A stretch of DNA of 64,000 nucleotides from CAYWMD01 sp964458575 (GTDB taxonomy: Bacteria; Verrucomicrobiota; Verrucomicrobiia; Limisphaerales; JADLHS01), in contig CAYWMD010000022.1 of assembly GCA_964458575.1 (NCBI GenBank), positions 1 to 64,000 of the forward strand, given 5' to 3'. Shown here in pieces: positions 43,423-52,241 of this stretch (positions are counted from its first letter, which is position 1; each line of letters opens with the position of its first letter). The position numbers were made by a program, and so were the translations under genes. Under the pieces are notes generated by a model. That model did not search any database. It was not told the origin of the DNA and saw only the letters and a list, made by a program, of their open reading frames with translations.

Positions 43423-44643
43423 ATGGCGTTGATTGTTCAGAAATACGGCGGCACGTCGGTGGGCAATACCGACCGCATCAAGAACGTCGCCCGACGCGTG
43501 GCGGAATACCGCAAGCGCGGCGACCAGCTCGTCGTGGTTGTCTCCGCGATGAGCGGCGTGACCGATGGGCTCATCAAGCTGGCCAAGGACATCGCGCCTT
43601 TGCCCAGCGAGCGCGAGATGGACATGTTGCTGGCCACCGGGGAACAGCAGACCATCGCGTTGACCGCCATCGCGCTTCATGAGCTCAAGGTGCCGGCGGT
43701 TTCGCTGACGGGCGCGCAGGCGGGCATCGTCACGGACGGAATTCACACCAAGGCGAAAATTCACAACATCACGCCCAAACAAGTGCATGCGCATTTGAGC
43801 CAGGGCAGTGTTGTCATCGTGGCCGGGTTTCAGGGCGAAACGCCCGAGGGGCAGATCACCACCTTGGGCCGTGGCGGTTCGGATTTGACGGCGATTGCGC
43901 TGGCTGCTGCGCTCAAGGCCGACCTGTGCCAGATTTACACCGACGTGGACGGGGTTTACACCGCCGATCCGCGTCTCGTGCCCGGCGCGAGGAAGCTCGA
44001 GGAGATTTCCTATGATGAGATGCTCGAACTCGCCAGCCTCGGCGCGAAGGTGATGCAAAGCCGCTCGGTGGAGTTTGCAAAGAAATTTGGAGTCGTGTTC
44101 GAAGTGCGCTCCAGCCTGAATGACAACCCCGGAACCATTGTGAAAGAAGAAACCAAAAGCATGGAAGGCGTCGTGGTGCGCGGCGTCTCGCTCGACAAAA
44201 ACCAGGCCAAGGTCACCCTCGTGGCCGTGCCCGACAAACCGGGCGTGGCCGCCCGCATCTTCAAGGCCATCGGCGACGCCAACGTGAATGTGGACATGAT
44301 CGTGCAAAACGTGAGCCACGGCTCCGGCGCGCCTGCGACCGATCTTTCCTTCACCGTGGACAAGCCCGATCTGCTCAAGGCGCACAAGGTGATTGACGGG
44401 TTGCGAAATGAAATCGGCTACCGTCATGTCATTGCCGACGAAAAAATTGGCAAGCTTTCGATTGTGGGCGTGGGCATGAAAAGTCATACGGGCGTGGCCG
44501 GAAAGATGTTCGATGTACTGGCGAAAGCCGGGGTGAACATTGACATGATCTCGACGAGCGAAATCAAGATTTCGGTGGTGATTGACCTGGCGAAAGGTGA
44601 AGCGGCGATCAAGGCCGTTCACGCAGCGTTCCTCGGCAACTGA
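43423..44643 (+). CDS. lysC: Aspartate kinase
   Basis: This 406-residue protein starts at the ATG at 43423 (MALIVQKYGGTSVGN), which gives the usual family N-terminus; an upstream extension of the frame is not conserved-like. It phosphorylates aspartate, the first step to lysine, threonine, methionine and diaminopimelate. The kinase domain has KYGGTSVG, VVSAMSGVTD, FQGETPEGQITTLGRGGSD and DVDGVYTADPR. The C-terminal third has two ACT domains, expected to bind lysine and/or threonine for feedback control. No riboswitch was seen upstream. It is convergent with the next gene, with a single base between the stops. Confidence 0.97.
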   Translation: MALIVQKYGGTSVGNTDRIKNVARRVAEYRKRGDQLVVVVSAMSGVTDGLIKLAKDIAPLPSEREMDMLLATGEQQTIALTAIALHELKVPAVSLTGAQAGIVTDGIHTKAKIHNITPKQVHAHLSQGSVVIVAGFQGETPEGQITTLGRGGSDLTAIALAAALKADLCQIYTDVDGVYTADPRLVPGARKLEEISYDEMLELASLGAKVMQSRSVEFAKKFGVVFEVRSSLNDNPGTIVKEETKSMEGVVVRGVSLDKNQAKVTLVAVPDKPGVAARIFKAIGDANVNVDMIVQNVSHGSGAPATDLSFTVDKPDLLKAHKVIDGLRNEIGYRHVIADEKIGKLSIVGVGMKSHTGVAGKMFDVLAKAGVNIDMISTSEIKISVVIDLAKGEAAIKAVHAAFLGN

Positions 44644-44644
44644 G

Positions 44645-45046
44645 TTACTTGCGGGAAAAGTAATCCTCGATGGGCTTGAGCACGCCGAGTTTGATCAACA
44701 GCACGATCAACACGGTGTAGGCGAGCGATACGAGCAGGTCCTTTTTCAATTCATTCCGGTTCGAGGCCTTGTCCGCCGGCGGTTTGCCGAGCATTTGCTT
44801 CGCGCCGCGGTGCATCAGCACAAAACCGAGCACATTTGTCAGCCAGTAGCCCACGATTAAAGCGACGTTGAACACGGCGTCGCGCCACGAGTTAGCGCAC
44901 AGGCTGCTCACCAGCCACGCGAAGGCCAGCGCCAAAGGTACGTTGACAAATGCATCGTTCCACCACGATAGCGGTGAGAGCATGAAACCCAGCACGGCCA
45001 GCATTCCCCCGGTGAGTTTTCGTTTCCACGGCATGTCGCCGGGCAT
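44645..45046 (-). CDS. Four-helix membrane protein of unknown function
   Basis: The ATG at 45046 (MPGDMPWKRKLTGG) gives 133 residues; an ATG four codons later is equally plausible, and a longer frame to 45145 would run through the terminator of the preceding gene. About four transmembrane segments are seen (GMLAVLGFMLSPLSWW, VPLALAFAWLVSSLCA, AVFNVALIVGYWLTNVLGFVLMH, LLVSLAYTVLIVLLIKLGV). No family recognised. Confidence 0.6.
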   Translation of the reverse strand: MPGDMPWKRKLTGGMLAVLGFMLSPLSWWNDAFVNVPLALAFAWLVSSLCANSWRDAVFNVALIVGYWLTNVLGFVLMHRGAKQMLGKPPADKASNRNELKKDLLVSLAYTVLIVLLIKLGVLKPIEDYFSRK

Positions 45047-45103
45047 GTAGCGAAATCGTGTGCACCCCGCAAGCCCAAAGGTCACGAAGTCGCTGCAGAA
45101 TGG

Positions 45104-45134
45104 AAAAGCCCGATCCTGCGAGCGGATCGGGCTT
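45104..45134 (-). terminator. Rho-independent terminator of the third beta-strand gene
   Basis: On the minus strand, AAGCCCGATCC and GGATCGGGCTT arms (45124-45134 and 45106-45116) enclose a seven-base loop and are followed by TTTT. It lies 26 bp past the stop at 45161. Confidence 0.82.
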
Positions 45135-45160
45135 GATGGAGCCAATGGGTCAGCCGGTGA

Positions 45161-46459
45161 TTACGGCACCGTCTGGCCAAAGCGGTAATAGCGCTGGTCG
45201 TTGGTGGCTTGCGAGTCCAGGAACTGGATGACGCCACTACCGTCCGAATTGGTAATGCCAATCAGCCACCAACTGGACATCGGCAACGCGACGTTCGTGG
45301 ACGCGTGAACATTGTAGGGCCGATTGGCCACGCCCAGGGCGCCCAGGCTGACACTGGTGGGACCAGTGGCGGCGATGGTGAGATTGGTGGCCGCAGCCAC
45401 CGGCGGCACGGACAGCACCTCGATGGTTCCGTTGTCCGCCAACCGGTTGGTCCAAACCACTCCCAGCGGCGATACGATTGTCAGTGCTTCGCCGTTGGGC
45501 ATCGGTTTATTGAACAACTGAAAACTGTCTCCGGGTACCAATCCAATGTTACCAATGTTCACCACGGTCACCGTTCCGGCGCCCGCGTTGGTCAACACCC
45601 CGGTCACGGAAACCACGTCGTTGGACGGGGTGAGCGACTTGTCCAATTGAACAAACATGTTGCCCGACAAGGTCAGGTCGCCGCCGATGGTCAGGGTGCC
45701 GACGGAAGCGCCCGGCGACACAGTGCCTCCGCTGCTCACCGTTACCGTGCCGCCGATCGTACCACTGCCGCCAACCGTGGCGCCGGACGCAACCGAAACG
45801 GCGCTACCAGCCGGCAGCGAACCGGGACTGTTGATCAGCAGCGTTCCGCCGGAAACGGTTGTGTTTCCGAGATAGGAACAGGTGCCGCTAAGCAGAAGCT
45901 TGCCGGCCCCGGTTTTGCTGAATCCTGCGTTGCCGAAAATATCACAGCTGACTGTGATGGTCCCGTCCACGTGCGTTACGTCAATTGGTTGGGTCACGTC
46001 AATGCGCAGTTTCATCTTGGCCCCATAGCTGTTGGGCGCACCACTTAGCCCGAGATCCCATCCGCCGACCCCTTTCTGGTTGTTTAGAAAACCCACCTGC
46101 GCACCATTTAATCCCAGAGTGACATCGGTCGTGTTATTCGTGCCAATGGAAATGGTCCTGAAATTCGGCGGGCCGGCGCAGTTGTTGCGTAATTGGATGC
46201 GGGTCACTGTGGTGTCGGCGGAAAGATAGATGTTCGTCTGGGTGGTTGGCGAAGCACTGTAAAAGTTGCACGCACTGTCAGTGCTGTTGGGGGCACGATT
46301 ATCGCACGCTCCCCCCAAGCTGCACGTCCAGTTTGCGCCATTGGTCCATTCGAGGTCGTTGCCTCCCCCGTCCCAAAGCTGTTGCCCAAATGTCCGGACC
46401 GGAAGCACCAGCGCACACATCAGCAGAAACGGCCAGAATCGTTGGATCATGCTTTTCAT
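45161..46459 (-). CDS. Secreted autotransporter-associated beta-strand repeat protein, shorter form
   Basis: This 432-residue protein starts at the ATG at 46459 (MKSMIQRFWPFLLMCALVL), which gives a signal peptide ending near TFGQ. The N-terminal half has LWDGGGNDLEWTNGANW followed by a Cys-containing segment. The middle carries PATR-type repeats (FSKTGAGKLLLSGTCSYLGNTTVSGGTLLIN, then ATVGGSGTIGGTVTVSSGGTVSPG). The C-terminus is the same domain type that ends the paralogues at 9026 and 11864. It is about half the size of those proteins and has no translocator barrel. It is followed by a clear terminator. Function unknown. Confidence 0.78.
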   Translation of the reverse strand: MKSMIQRFWPFLLMCALVLPVRTFGQQLWDGGGNDLEWTNGANWTCSLGGACDNRAPNSTDSACNFYSASPTTQTNIYLSADTTVTRIQLRNNCAGPPNFRTISIGTNNTTDVTLGLNGAQVGFLNNQKGVGGWDLGLSGAPNSYGAKMKLRIDVTQPIDVTHVDGTITVSCDIFGNAGFSKTGAGKLLLSGTCSYLGNTTVSGGTLLINSPGSLPAGSAVSVASGATVGGSGTIGGTVTVSSGGTVSPGASVGTLTIGGDLTLSGNMFVQLDKSLTPSNDVVSVTGVLTNAGAGTVTVVNIGNIGLVPGDSFQLFNKPMPNGEALTIVSPLGVVWTNRLADNGTIEVLSVPPVAAATNLTIAATGPTSVSLGALGVANRPYNVHASTNVALPMSSWWLIGITNSDGSGVIQFLDSQATNDQRYYRFGQTVP

Positions 46460-46874
46460 AGTTGGTTCATGTTGATTGGTTTCCGAGCCTCGCCTCACTG
46501 CGTCCGCAAATTCCTGCCGCTCTTTGCTCCGCAACCGGCGCGGGGACAAGCTGTCCGCGACAGATTTTTCGGTAACATTCCGCAACGATGAACGAGATTC
46601 AGTTTCATTTCGTTTATTTCACCGCGACCATTCATTGTCAAGAGTCATTTTCCCGCACTCGTTTGCCGCGCCGGTAATGGGAGTCGTGCTTCCCCCTTAG
46701 CCGGCCGGACACAACGACGCGGCTCGCGGCTCGGCTTGCCCTCGCGAAGCGGATTCTTGTTCGGCATATGGGAATGGTTCGCGGCGACAGGTCCGCGCAG
46801 GAATCCGTCCGCGCAACTGGTTTACGAAGAAATATGCAGCGCCACGTGCGGAGTTATGGTGACCGAAAATCCGT
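46460..46874. other. Intergenic region between the beta-strand gene and the leu leader
   Basis: No gene is supported. The promoter of the minus-strand beta-strand gene is probably in the AT-richer part (about 46560-46660). The right end adjoins the promoter of the leu leader. Confidence 0.5.
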
Positions 46875-46903
46875 TTGACGCCGCCGAACCTCCCGGTTAT
46901 TGT
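46875..46903 (+). promoter_or_regulatory. Candidate promoter of the leu leader
   Basis: TTGACG (46875-46880) and TATTGT (46898-46903) are 17 bp apart, matching the sigma-70-type consensus at 5 of 6 and 4 of 6 positions. A start about 7 nt downstream would coincide with the GTG of the leader peptide, so the leader mRNA could be leaderless. If the promoter lies further upstream, the leader could instead start at the GTG at 46859, which has a GGAG 5 nt before it. Confidence 0.45.
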
Positions 46904-46909
46904 GTCGCC

Positions 46910-46978
46910 GTGAATCGCAATTTGAACCTGCTGCTTACGAACGCGCTGCTGCTGGGCAGCGCGGCAGTCGGGTTCTAG
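46910..46978 (+). CDS. Leucine-rich leader peptide of the leuA attenuator
   Basis: This is a 22-residue open frame from GTG at 46910 to TAG at 46978. Seven residues are leucine, in the run LNLLLTNALLL; in-frame upstream starts (ATG 46856, GTG 46859) would give about 40 residues with the same tail. Ribosomes starved for leucyl-tRNA would stall on the Leu codons (46922-46954). That would leave the segment 46962-46975 free to form the antiterminator. At normal leucine supply the ribosome reaches the stop at 46976-46978 and covers that segment. The frame overlaps the antiterminator, as expected for an attenuator leader. Confidence 0.75.
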   Translation: MNRNLNLLLTNALLLGSAAVGF

Positions 46979-47036
46979 GCGCGAAAAGTCCATTTGAACG
47001 AACCCCACTGCCGAACGGCGGTGGGGTTTTTGTTTT
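46962..47036 (+). promoter_or_regulatory. Transcription attenuator controlling leuA (antiterminator and terminator)
   Basis: Segment 46962-46975 (CGGCAGTCGGGTTC) is complementary to 47000-47013 (GAACCCCACTGCCG) at 13 of 14 positions, forming an antiterminator. Segment 47001-47013 can instead pair with 47016-47028 (AACCCCACTGCCG with CGGCGGTGGGGTT, one G-T pair), giving a strong stem followed by TTTTTGTTTT, a rho-independent terminator. The two folds exclude each other because they share the same strand. The leader peptide stop lies just past the first segment. leuA starts 41 bp after the T-tract. Confidence 0.8.
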
Positions 47037-47076
47037 GCCTCGCCGCCACGGCGCAAACCCATACACTGAAAAAGCC

Positions 47077-48732
47077 ATGTTGAAACAACCGTCAACAAAA
47101 TATCGCCCGTTCCCGCCGGTGGCGTTGCCCGACCGCCAGTGGCCCAACCGCGTCCTCACGCAGTCCCCGCGCTGGTGCAGTGTGGATCTCCGCGACGGCA
47201 ACCAGGCCCTCGCCGTGCCCATGAACGTGGGCCAGAAGCTCGAGTTGTTTCACACGCTGGTGAAATGCGGCTTCAAGGAAATTGAAGTCGGCTTTCCATC
47301 GGCGTCCAACACCGAATTCACCTTCAACCGCCGGCTCATCGAGGAACACCGCGCGCCGGACGACGTGTGGTTGCAAGTGCTCGTGCAGGCGCGCGAGGAT
47401 TTGATCGAACGCACCTTCGAGTCGCTCGTCGGCGCGAAGAAAGTCATCATCCACTTGTATAATTCGACCTCGCCCGCGCAACGCCGCGTTGTGTTCGGCA
47501 AGTCGAAAGCGGAAATCATCGAGGTCGCCGTGCGCGGGGCGAAGTTGATTCAGGAACGCCTGCCCCGCCTCAGCGGTTCGGACGTGATGCTCCAGTATTC
47601 GCCGGAAAGCTTTTCCGCGACGGAAGTGGAGTTTGCCAAGGACATTTCCGAAGCCGTGATGAACGTCTGGAAACCCACGCCGCAGCGAAAGATGATTTTG
47701 AATCTTCCGGACACGGTCGAGGTCGCGATGCCGAACATCTACGCCGACCAAATCGAGTGGATTTGCCGAAACATCAAGAACCGCGACGCGCTCATCGTCA
47801 GCCTCCACACGCACAATGACCGCAACACGGGCACGGCGGCCACGGAGTTGGGCTTGCTCGCCGGCGCCGACCGCGTGGAAGGCACGCTCTTTGGCAACGG
47901 TGAACGCACTGGCAACCTCGATATTGTCACCGTGGCACTCAATCTCTACATGCACGGCATTGATCCCGGGTTGGATTTCACCGATTTGAACTCGCTCATT
48001 GACGTTTACGAGCGATGCACGGGCATGACCGTGCCGGCGCGGCATCCGTACGGGGGCGAACTCGTCTTCACCGCGTTCAGTGGTTCGCATCAAGACGCCA
48101 TCCGCAAGGGCTTGAACGAATGGAAGGGCGGCAACCAACCGCATTGGGACGTGCCCTATCTCACCATTGACCCAGCCGATATCGGCCGCGAATACCGCGA
48201 AGTCATCCGCGTGAACTCGCAGTCCGGCAAAGGCGGCGTGGCTTACTTGCTCGAAAGCGAATTCGGCATCGAATTGCCCAAGGATTTGCAGCGCGAGTTT
48301 GGCCCGATAGCCAACGACGAGGTGGACAAGCTCGGCCGCGAAGTCAGCGGGGCCGAATTGAAGGCTATGTTCTGGCGTGAATACGTGGAGCGCGAATCAC
48401 CGTGGAAACTCGGGACGTTTCGTACGACGAGCGAAAATGGACGTGTGCTTTGCAGCGCCGCCTTGTTCCGCAACGATCAGCAATTTCCGATAAACGGCCA
48501 GGGCAACGGGCCCTTGGCGGCGCTCGTCCATGGCATCAGTCAGGCGGGCGGCCCGCGTTTCGAGATCGTAAATTATAGCGAGCACGCGCTTAGTTCCGGC
48601 GAGGAAGCCAGCGCCATCGCCTACATCCAGATCAAGCATGCCGACAGCAAGACGCGCTGGGGTGCGGGCGTTGACACGAACATCGAACTCGCCTCCGTGC
48701 GCGCGGTGCTGAGCGCGCTAAATCGGTCGTGA
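47077..48732 (+). CDS. leuA: 2-isopropylmalate synthase, long form
   Basis: This 551-residue protein starts at the ATG at 47077 (MLKQPSTKYRPFPPVALPDRQWPNR). The open frame extends upstream through the terminator, which cannot be coding. It condenses acetyl-CoA with 2-oxoisovalerate, the first committed step of leucine synthesis. SVDLRDGNQALAVPM carries the metal-binding D. HTHNDRNTGTAATELGLLAGADRVEGTLFGNGERTGN carries the H-x-H and the conserved Gly-rich region. The C-terminal domain (ALVHGISQAGGPRFEIVNYSEHALSSG...) is the regulatory LeuA dimer domain. Length fits the roughly 550-residue subfamily. A leucine-codon attenuator precedes it. Confidence 0.96.
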   Translation: MLKQPSTKYRPFPPVALPDRQWPNRVLTQSPRWCSVDLRDGNQALAVPMNVGQKLELFHTLVKCGFKEIEVGFPSASNTEFTFNRRLIEEHRAPDDVWLQVLVQAREDLIERTFESLVGAKKVIIHLYNSTSPAQRRVVFGKSKAEIIEVAVRGAKLIQERLPRLSGSDVMLQYSPESFSATEVEFAKDISEAVMNVWKPTPQRKMILNLPDTVEVAMPNIYADQIEWICRNIKNRDALIVSLHTHNDRNTGTAATELGLLAGADRVEGTLFGNGERTGNLDIVTVALNLYMHGIDPGLDFTDLNSLIDVYERCTGMTVPARHPYGGELVFTAFSGSHQDAIRKGLNEWKGGNQPHWDVPYLTIDPADIGREYREVIRVNSQSGKGGVAYLLESEFGIELPKDLQREFGPIANDEVDKLGREVSGAELKAMFWREYVERESPWKLGTFRTTSENGRVLCSAALFRNDQQFPINGQGNGPLAALVHGISQAGGPRFEIVNYSEHALSSGEEASAIAYIQIKHADSKTRWGAGVDTNIELASVRAVLSALNRS

Positions 48733-48807
48733 AGCCAGTCTGATTGAAAATTCTACGACAGATTTGCCGAATGATCATCGAAGCAGACAGTGCGCCCGAC
48801 GGCTGTT

Positions 48808-48840
48808 CCCTCTCCCTCAGAGAGAGGGGCAGGGGGAGGG
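48808..48840. repeat. CCCTCTCCC hairpin element, degenerate copy
   Basis: CCCTCTCCCTCAGAGAGAGGGG followed by CAGGGGGAGGG is a shortened relative of the elements at 29773-29928. It lies in the 186-bp gap between leuA and the following oxidoreductase gene. Confidence 0.6.
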
Positions 48841-48918
48841 TGAACGCCGCGAAAAAAGTCTGAGCGCCATCGAATTTGCACTGCACGCCAACGAACGTAT
48901 ACTCGCATCAAAATCATT

Positions 48919-50121
48919 ATGAATGACACCATGAATCAACGATTCCCCCGCCGCGCATTTCTCGCGGGCACTGCCAGCGCCACCGTTCTCACGTCACTCA
49001 AGCCATCGCTGGTTTTTGGCGCGGAGGCCAACTCGAAGATTGAACTGGGCCTCATCGGCTGCGGCGGACGCGGCAGTTGGTTGGTGCCGCTGTTTGCGGA
49101 AACCGGATTGTATCGGTTCGTGGCCTGCGCCGATTATTTTCAAGACAAGGTGGACAAGCTGGGCGAGAAACATGGCATCGAACCGTCCCGCCGCTACACG
49201 GGCTTGTCCGGCTACAAACGGTTGCTCGATTCGAAGCTCGACGCGGTGGTGATCGAGACACCGCCGTATTTCCATCCCCAACAAGCTTCGGAGGCCGTGG
49301 ACGCGGGCAAACACGTCTTTCTCGCCAAGCCAATCGCGGTGGATGCACCGGGTTGCCTGACGATTGCCGACGCGGGCAAGCGGGCCACGGCAAAGAAGCT
49401 GGTTTTCCTCGTGGATTTCCAGACCCGCGCCAACGAGCATTATCGCAAAGCGATACAGATGGTTCGCAACGGTGACATCGGCGAGATCGTCATGGGCGAG
49501 GCGCATTATCCGTGGCGCGGCGGCGGTCGCGGTACTCCACCGGCCACACCGGAGGAACAATTGCGCAGTTGGTACTACGTGCTGCCGTTGAGCGGAGATT
49601 TCATCGTGGAGCAGAGCATCCACTCGCTCGACGTGGCCACTTGGATCATCAATGCCGATCCCATCAGCGCCATTGGCACCGGTGGCCAAAAGCTCCGCCC
49701 CAAGGGCAGCATCTGGGATCATTTCGCGGTGAACTACAGGTTTCCGGATGACGTGCCGCTTTCGTTCACCTGCATCCAAACCATCCCCGAGATGAAGGAT
49801 GAAATCACGGCGCGCGTTTACGGGTCGGACGGCTACATCCAAACGGACTATTACAGCGACGTGTTGGTGCGCGGAAAGGAAGTTTACAAAGGGAACAATC
49901 CCGAGCTCTACACGAGTGGCGCGAAGGTCAACATCCGTGAGTTCCATCAGTTCATCACCGAAGGCAAGGTGGACAACCCGACGGTGCTCCCTTCCGTTCG
50001 CTCCAATCTCACCGCGGTCCTTGGTCGCGAGGCAGGGTACAAACAGGGCGAAATCACCCTTGCGCAACTGATCAAGGAGGGACGGAGATTGAAACCGAAT
50101 CTGAGCGGTTTGAAAGCTTGA
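48919..50121 (+). CDS. Tat-exported Gfo/Idh/MocA family oxidoreductase with altered EKP motif
   Basis: This 400-residue protein starts with MNDTMNQRFPRRAFLAGTASA, a twin-arginine signal. The nucleotide-binding start is LGLIGCGGRGSWLVPLF. The usual catalytic-site EKP is AKP here (VFLAKPIAVD), so chemistry may differ or be lost. VEQSIHSLDVATWIINA and NYRFPDDVPLSFTC are typical of the same subfamily. It stands alone between leuA and the HU gene. Substrate unknown. Confidence 0.88.
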   Translation: MNDTMNQRFPRRAFLAGTASATVLTSLKPSLVFGAEANSKIELGLIGCGGRGSWLVPLFAETGLYRFVACADYFQDKVDKLGEKHGIEPSRRYTGLSGYKRLLDSKLDAVVIETPPYFHPQQASEAVDAGKHVFLAKPIAVDAPGCLTIADAGKRATAKKLVFLVDFQTRANEHYRKAIQMVRNGDIGEIVMGEAHYPWRGGGRGTPPATPEEQLRSWYYVLPLSGDFIVEQSIHSLDVATWIINADPISAIGTGGQKLRPKGSIWDHFAVNYRFPDDVPLSFTCIQTIPEMKDEITARVYGSDGYIQTDYYSDVLVRGKEVYKGNNPELYTSGAKVNIREFHQFITEGKVDNPTVLPSVRSNLTAVLGREAGYKQGEITLAQLIKEGRRLKPNLSGLKA

Positions 50122-50325
50122 TGGAGCTTGTTCCTGGAGATTAGCGCAACCTGCCGCCCGGCTTTGGCCCACATGGGGACTGCCCTGGCACGTCGCGCAC
50201 AACGAGGACAAATCGGTGAATTCGCAATTTTCACGTGACGAGTCTGATTTCTAAGCTTGACCAATGGCTTGGCGGGAGTTATTACATCTACGAAATACCA
50301 ACGCTAACGCTTACACCGTAAAACT

Positions 50326-50649
50326 ATGACTCTGACAAAGCGTGATCTGGTCATCCGAATCAGTAACGAAACCGGTCTGGTCCAGCAACAAGTGCTGGAT
50401 GTCGTGCAAAAAACGTTGGATTACATTGCCGAGGCGCTCGCCAAAGGCGACAAGGTGGAGTTGCGTAATTTTGGTGTTTTCGAGGTCAAAGTTCGCAAGG
50501 CGCGCATCGGCCGCAATCCCAACGCGCCCGAAACTGACGTGCCGATTCCTGAACGTTCCGTGGTGAAATTCAAGCCCGGCAAAGAGATGCGCGCCGACGT
50601 GCTCAAATTGCCTCCTTCCAAGGACGCCACGCCCCCTGCTGCGGGGTGA
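50326..50649 (+). CDS. HU/IHF-family DNA-binding protein
   Basis: This 107-residue protein has the whole family fold: an N-terminal helical dimer part (TLTKRDLVIRISNETGLVQQQVLDVVQKTLDYIAEAL), the beta arm core GDKVELRNFGVFEVKVRKARIGRNPNAPETDVPIPERSVVKFKPGKEMRADV and a Pro/Ala-rich tail. It bends DNA and organises the nucleoid. The extended ETDVPIPE arm resembles IHF-type proteins, but heterodimer assignment is not possible. It differs clearly from the other HU gene at 60372. Confidence 0.93.
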   Translation: MTLTKRDLVIRISNETGLVQQQVLDVVQKTLDYIAEALAKGDKVELRNFGVFEVKVRKARIGRNPNAPETDVPIPERSVVKFKPGKEMRADVLKLPPSKDATPPAAG

Positions 50650-50658
50650 TCCCTTCCC

Positions 50659-50675
50659 GGCCCGGCTTTCGGGCC
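50659..50675 (+). terminator. Weak hairpin after the HU/IHF gene
   Basis: Arms GGCCCG and CGGGCC enclose GCTTT, 10 bp past the stop of the HU/IHF gene. There is no T-tract, so it may be a weak or factor-dependent terminator. The rest of the 274-bp gap to hisS shows nothing recognised. Confidence 0.3.
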
Positions 50676-50923
50676 TGTCGCTGGCCGCTTTCAGTTTTAA
50701 ATCCGAGCCTGGCGCTCTTCAAAGGTCCTCGGTTGGGCGTTCCGCGCGTACACGTTTCAGGTTAACATTCCCCGATGTGCTCCGCGCACGGTGACTGAAG
50801 GTGGAACTTGAAACGAACCACACTTGATGCCTTTGAGAATTTCCAAAGGGCATCTGCCGCAAACCAGCGGGAGTCATTTCGCTTTTTTTTTGCCGGCCGG
50901 GGCGTTAAATTCATTCTTGCTGT

Positions 50924-52159
50924 ATGGAACGTTTGCCCGGATTCCGCGATTTCTATCCCGAACCACTTCCGCACAAGGACGTGTGGAGCGCCGACGCGCG
51001 CCAATACATTTTCGCCAAATGGCGTGAGGCCGCCCGCCGCTACGGCTTCCGCGAATACGACGGCCCGCCGCTGGAGCCGCTGGAGCTTTTCACGACCAAG
51101 AGCGGCGATGAAATTGTCGGGCAGCTCTACAACTTCGTGGACAAGGGCGAGCGCGCCGTGGCCCTCCGGCCGGAGATGACGCCCACCCTCGCCCGCATGG
51201 TGGCCGCGCATGAACGCGCCTACAAAAAGCCGATCAAGTGGTTTGCCATCCCGCAACTGTTCCGCTACGAACGCCAGCAAAAAGGCCGGTTGCGCGAACA
51301 CTTCCAATTCAACGCCGACATCATCGGCGAAACCGACCCCGCCGCGGACTCGGAATTGATTGCGTTGCTGATTGACTCGCTGCGCGCACTGGGGCTCACC
51401 GCTCAGGATTTTGTCGTCCGCCTCAGCAGCCGCAACGCCTGGCAGGATTATTTCTCCGCCCGGTGTCACGATCACACGAAGACTTACGAGTTCTTTCAGG
51501 CGATTGACAAACTGGAGCGCGCGCCGGAGGAGAGCCAGAAGCGGCTCGAAGCGCTGGGCTTCTCGCTCGAGGAAGTGAACCAATTCATCGTGTCCGGCCA
51601 GCCCACGGCCGAGTTGAAGGTCATGCTCAACAACCTCGCCGCGCGGGGCCTCGCGGATTTCGTGAAGGTGGACTATCGCGTCATTCGCGGGCTGGCTTAT
51701 TACACCGGCCCGGTATTCGAGGCGTTCGACGTGAAAGGCGAACTCCGCGCCATCGCCGGCGGCGGACGTTACGACAACCTCGTGAAACTGATCAGTGGCG
51801 ACAAAGTGAATCTGCCGGCCCTCGGTTTCGGCATGGGCGACGTGGTTTTGCTCGAACTGCTCAAAGCCCGCAACCTGCTGCCGCCCTTCGGCGCCACGAC
51901 GGGTGTTTTCGTGCTGGTGGAAGACGAGACGTTGCGTCCGCAGTCGCTCAGGCTGGTTCAGGACCTGCGCTCCGCCGGTTTTGCCGTGGAGTACGCGCTC
52001 ACGCCCGCCAAGCCGGACAAACAATTCAAACGCGCGCAGGAGTTGAAGTCATCCTTCACCGTCAAACTCGACAGCGATGCCTACGCCCGCATCCGCAATT
52101 TGAAAACCCGCCAGGAAGTCGTCGCCGGTGTGAACGACACCGTAAATCATTTGCGGTGA
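50924..52159 (+). CDS. hisS: Histidyl-tRNA synthetase
   Basis: This 411-residue class II synthetase starts with MERLPGFRDFYPEPLPHKDVW. Motif 2 is FAIPQLFRYERQQKGRLREHFQFNADIIGE. The His-specific signature is GLAYYTGPVFEAF, followed by AIAGGGRYDNLV and motif 3 near GFGMGDVV. The C-terminal anticodon-binding domain (TGVFVLVEDETLRPQSLRL) ends the protein. It charges tRNA-His with histidine. Length is normal. thiG follows after 82 bp. Confidence 0.95.
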   Translation: MERLPGFRDFYPEPLPHKDVWSADARQYIFAKWREAARRYGFREYDGPPLEPLELFTTKSGDEIVGQLYNFVDKGERAVALRPEMTPTLARMVAAHERAYKKPIKWFAIPQLFRYERQQKGRLREHFQFNADIIGETDPAADSELIALLIDSLRALGLTAQDFVVRLSSRNAWQDYFSARCHDHTKTYEFFQAIDKLERAPEESQKRLEALGFSLEEVNQFIVSGQPTAELKVMLNNLAARGLADFVKVDYRVIRGLAYYTGPVFEAFDVKGELRAIAGGGRYDNLVKLISGDKVNLPALGFGMGDVVLLELLKARNLLPPFGATTGVFVLVEDETLRPQSLRLVQDLRSAGFAVEYALTPAKPDKQFKRAQELKSSFTVKLDSDAYARIRNLKTRQEVVAGVNDTVNHLR

Positions 52160-52241
52160 AACGGAAATGCCTGTCGCCAGGCAATCATAGCAATTCGCCA
52201 ACCTCGACAAGAGTCACCTTGCTCGCCTAAATTGACCGCCA

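Noticed and set aside
43384..44622. A 412-codon open frame antisense to lysC
   Set aside because: Shadow frame of low-complexity composition; the sense frame is unmistakably aspartate kinase.
47092..48144. A 350-codon open frame antisense to leuA
   Set aside because: It is a shadow of a high-GC gene; leuA on the sense strand carries all family motifs.
52160..52241. Possible TPP riboswitch before thiG
   Set aside because: The gap is only 82 bp and lacks the conserved CUGAGA and related TPP-aptamer segments.
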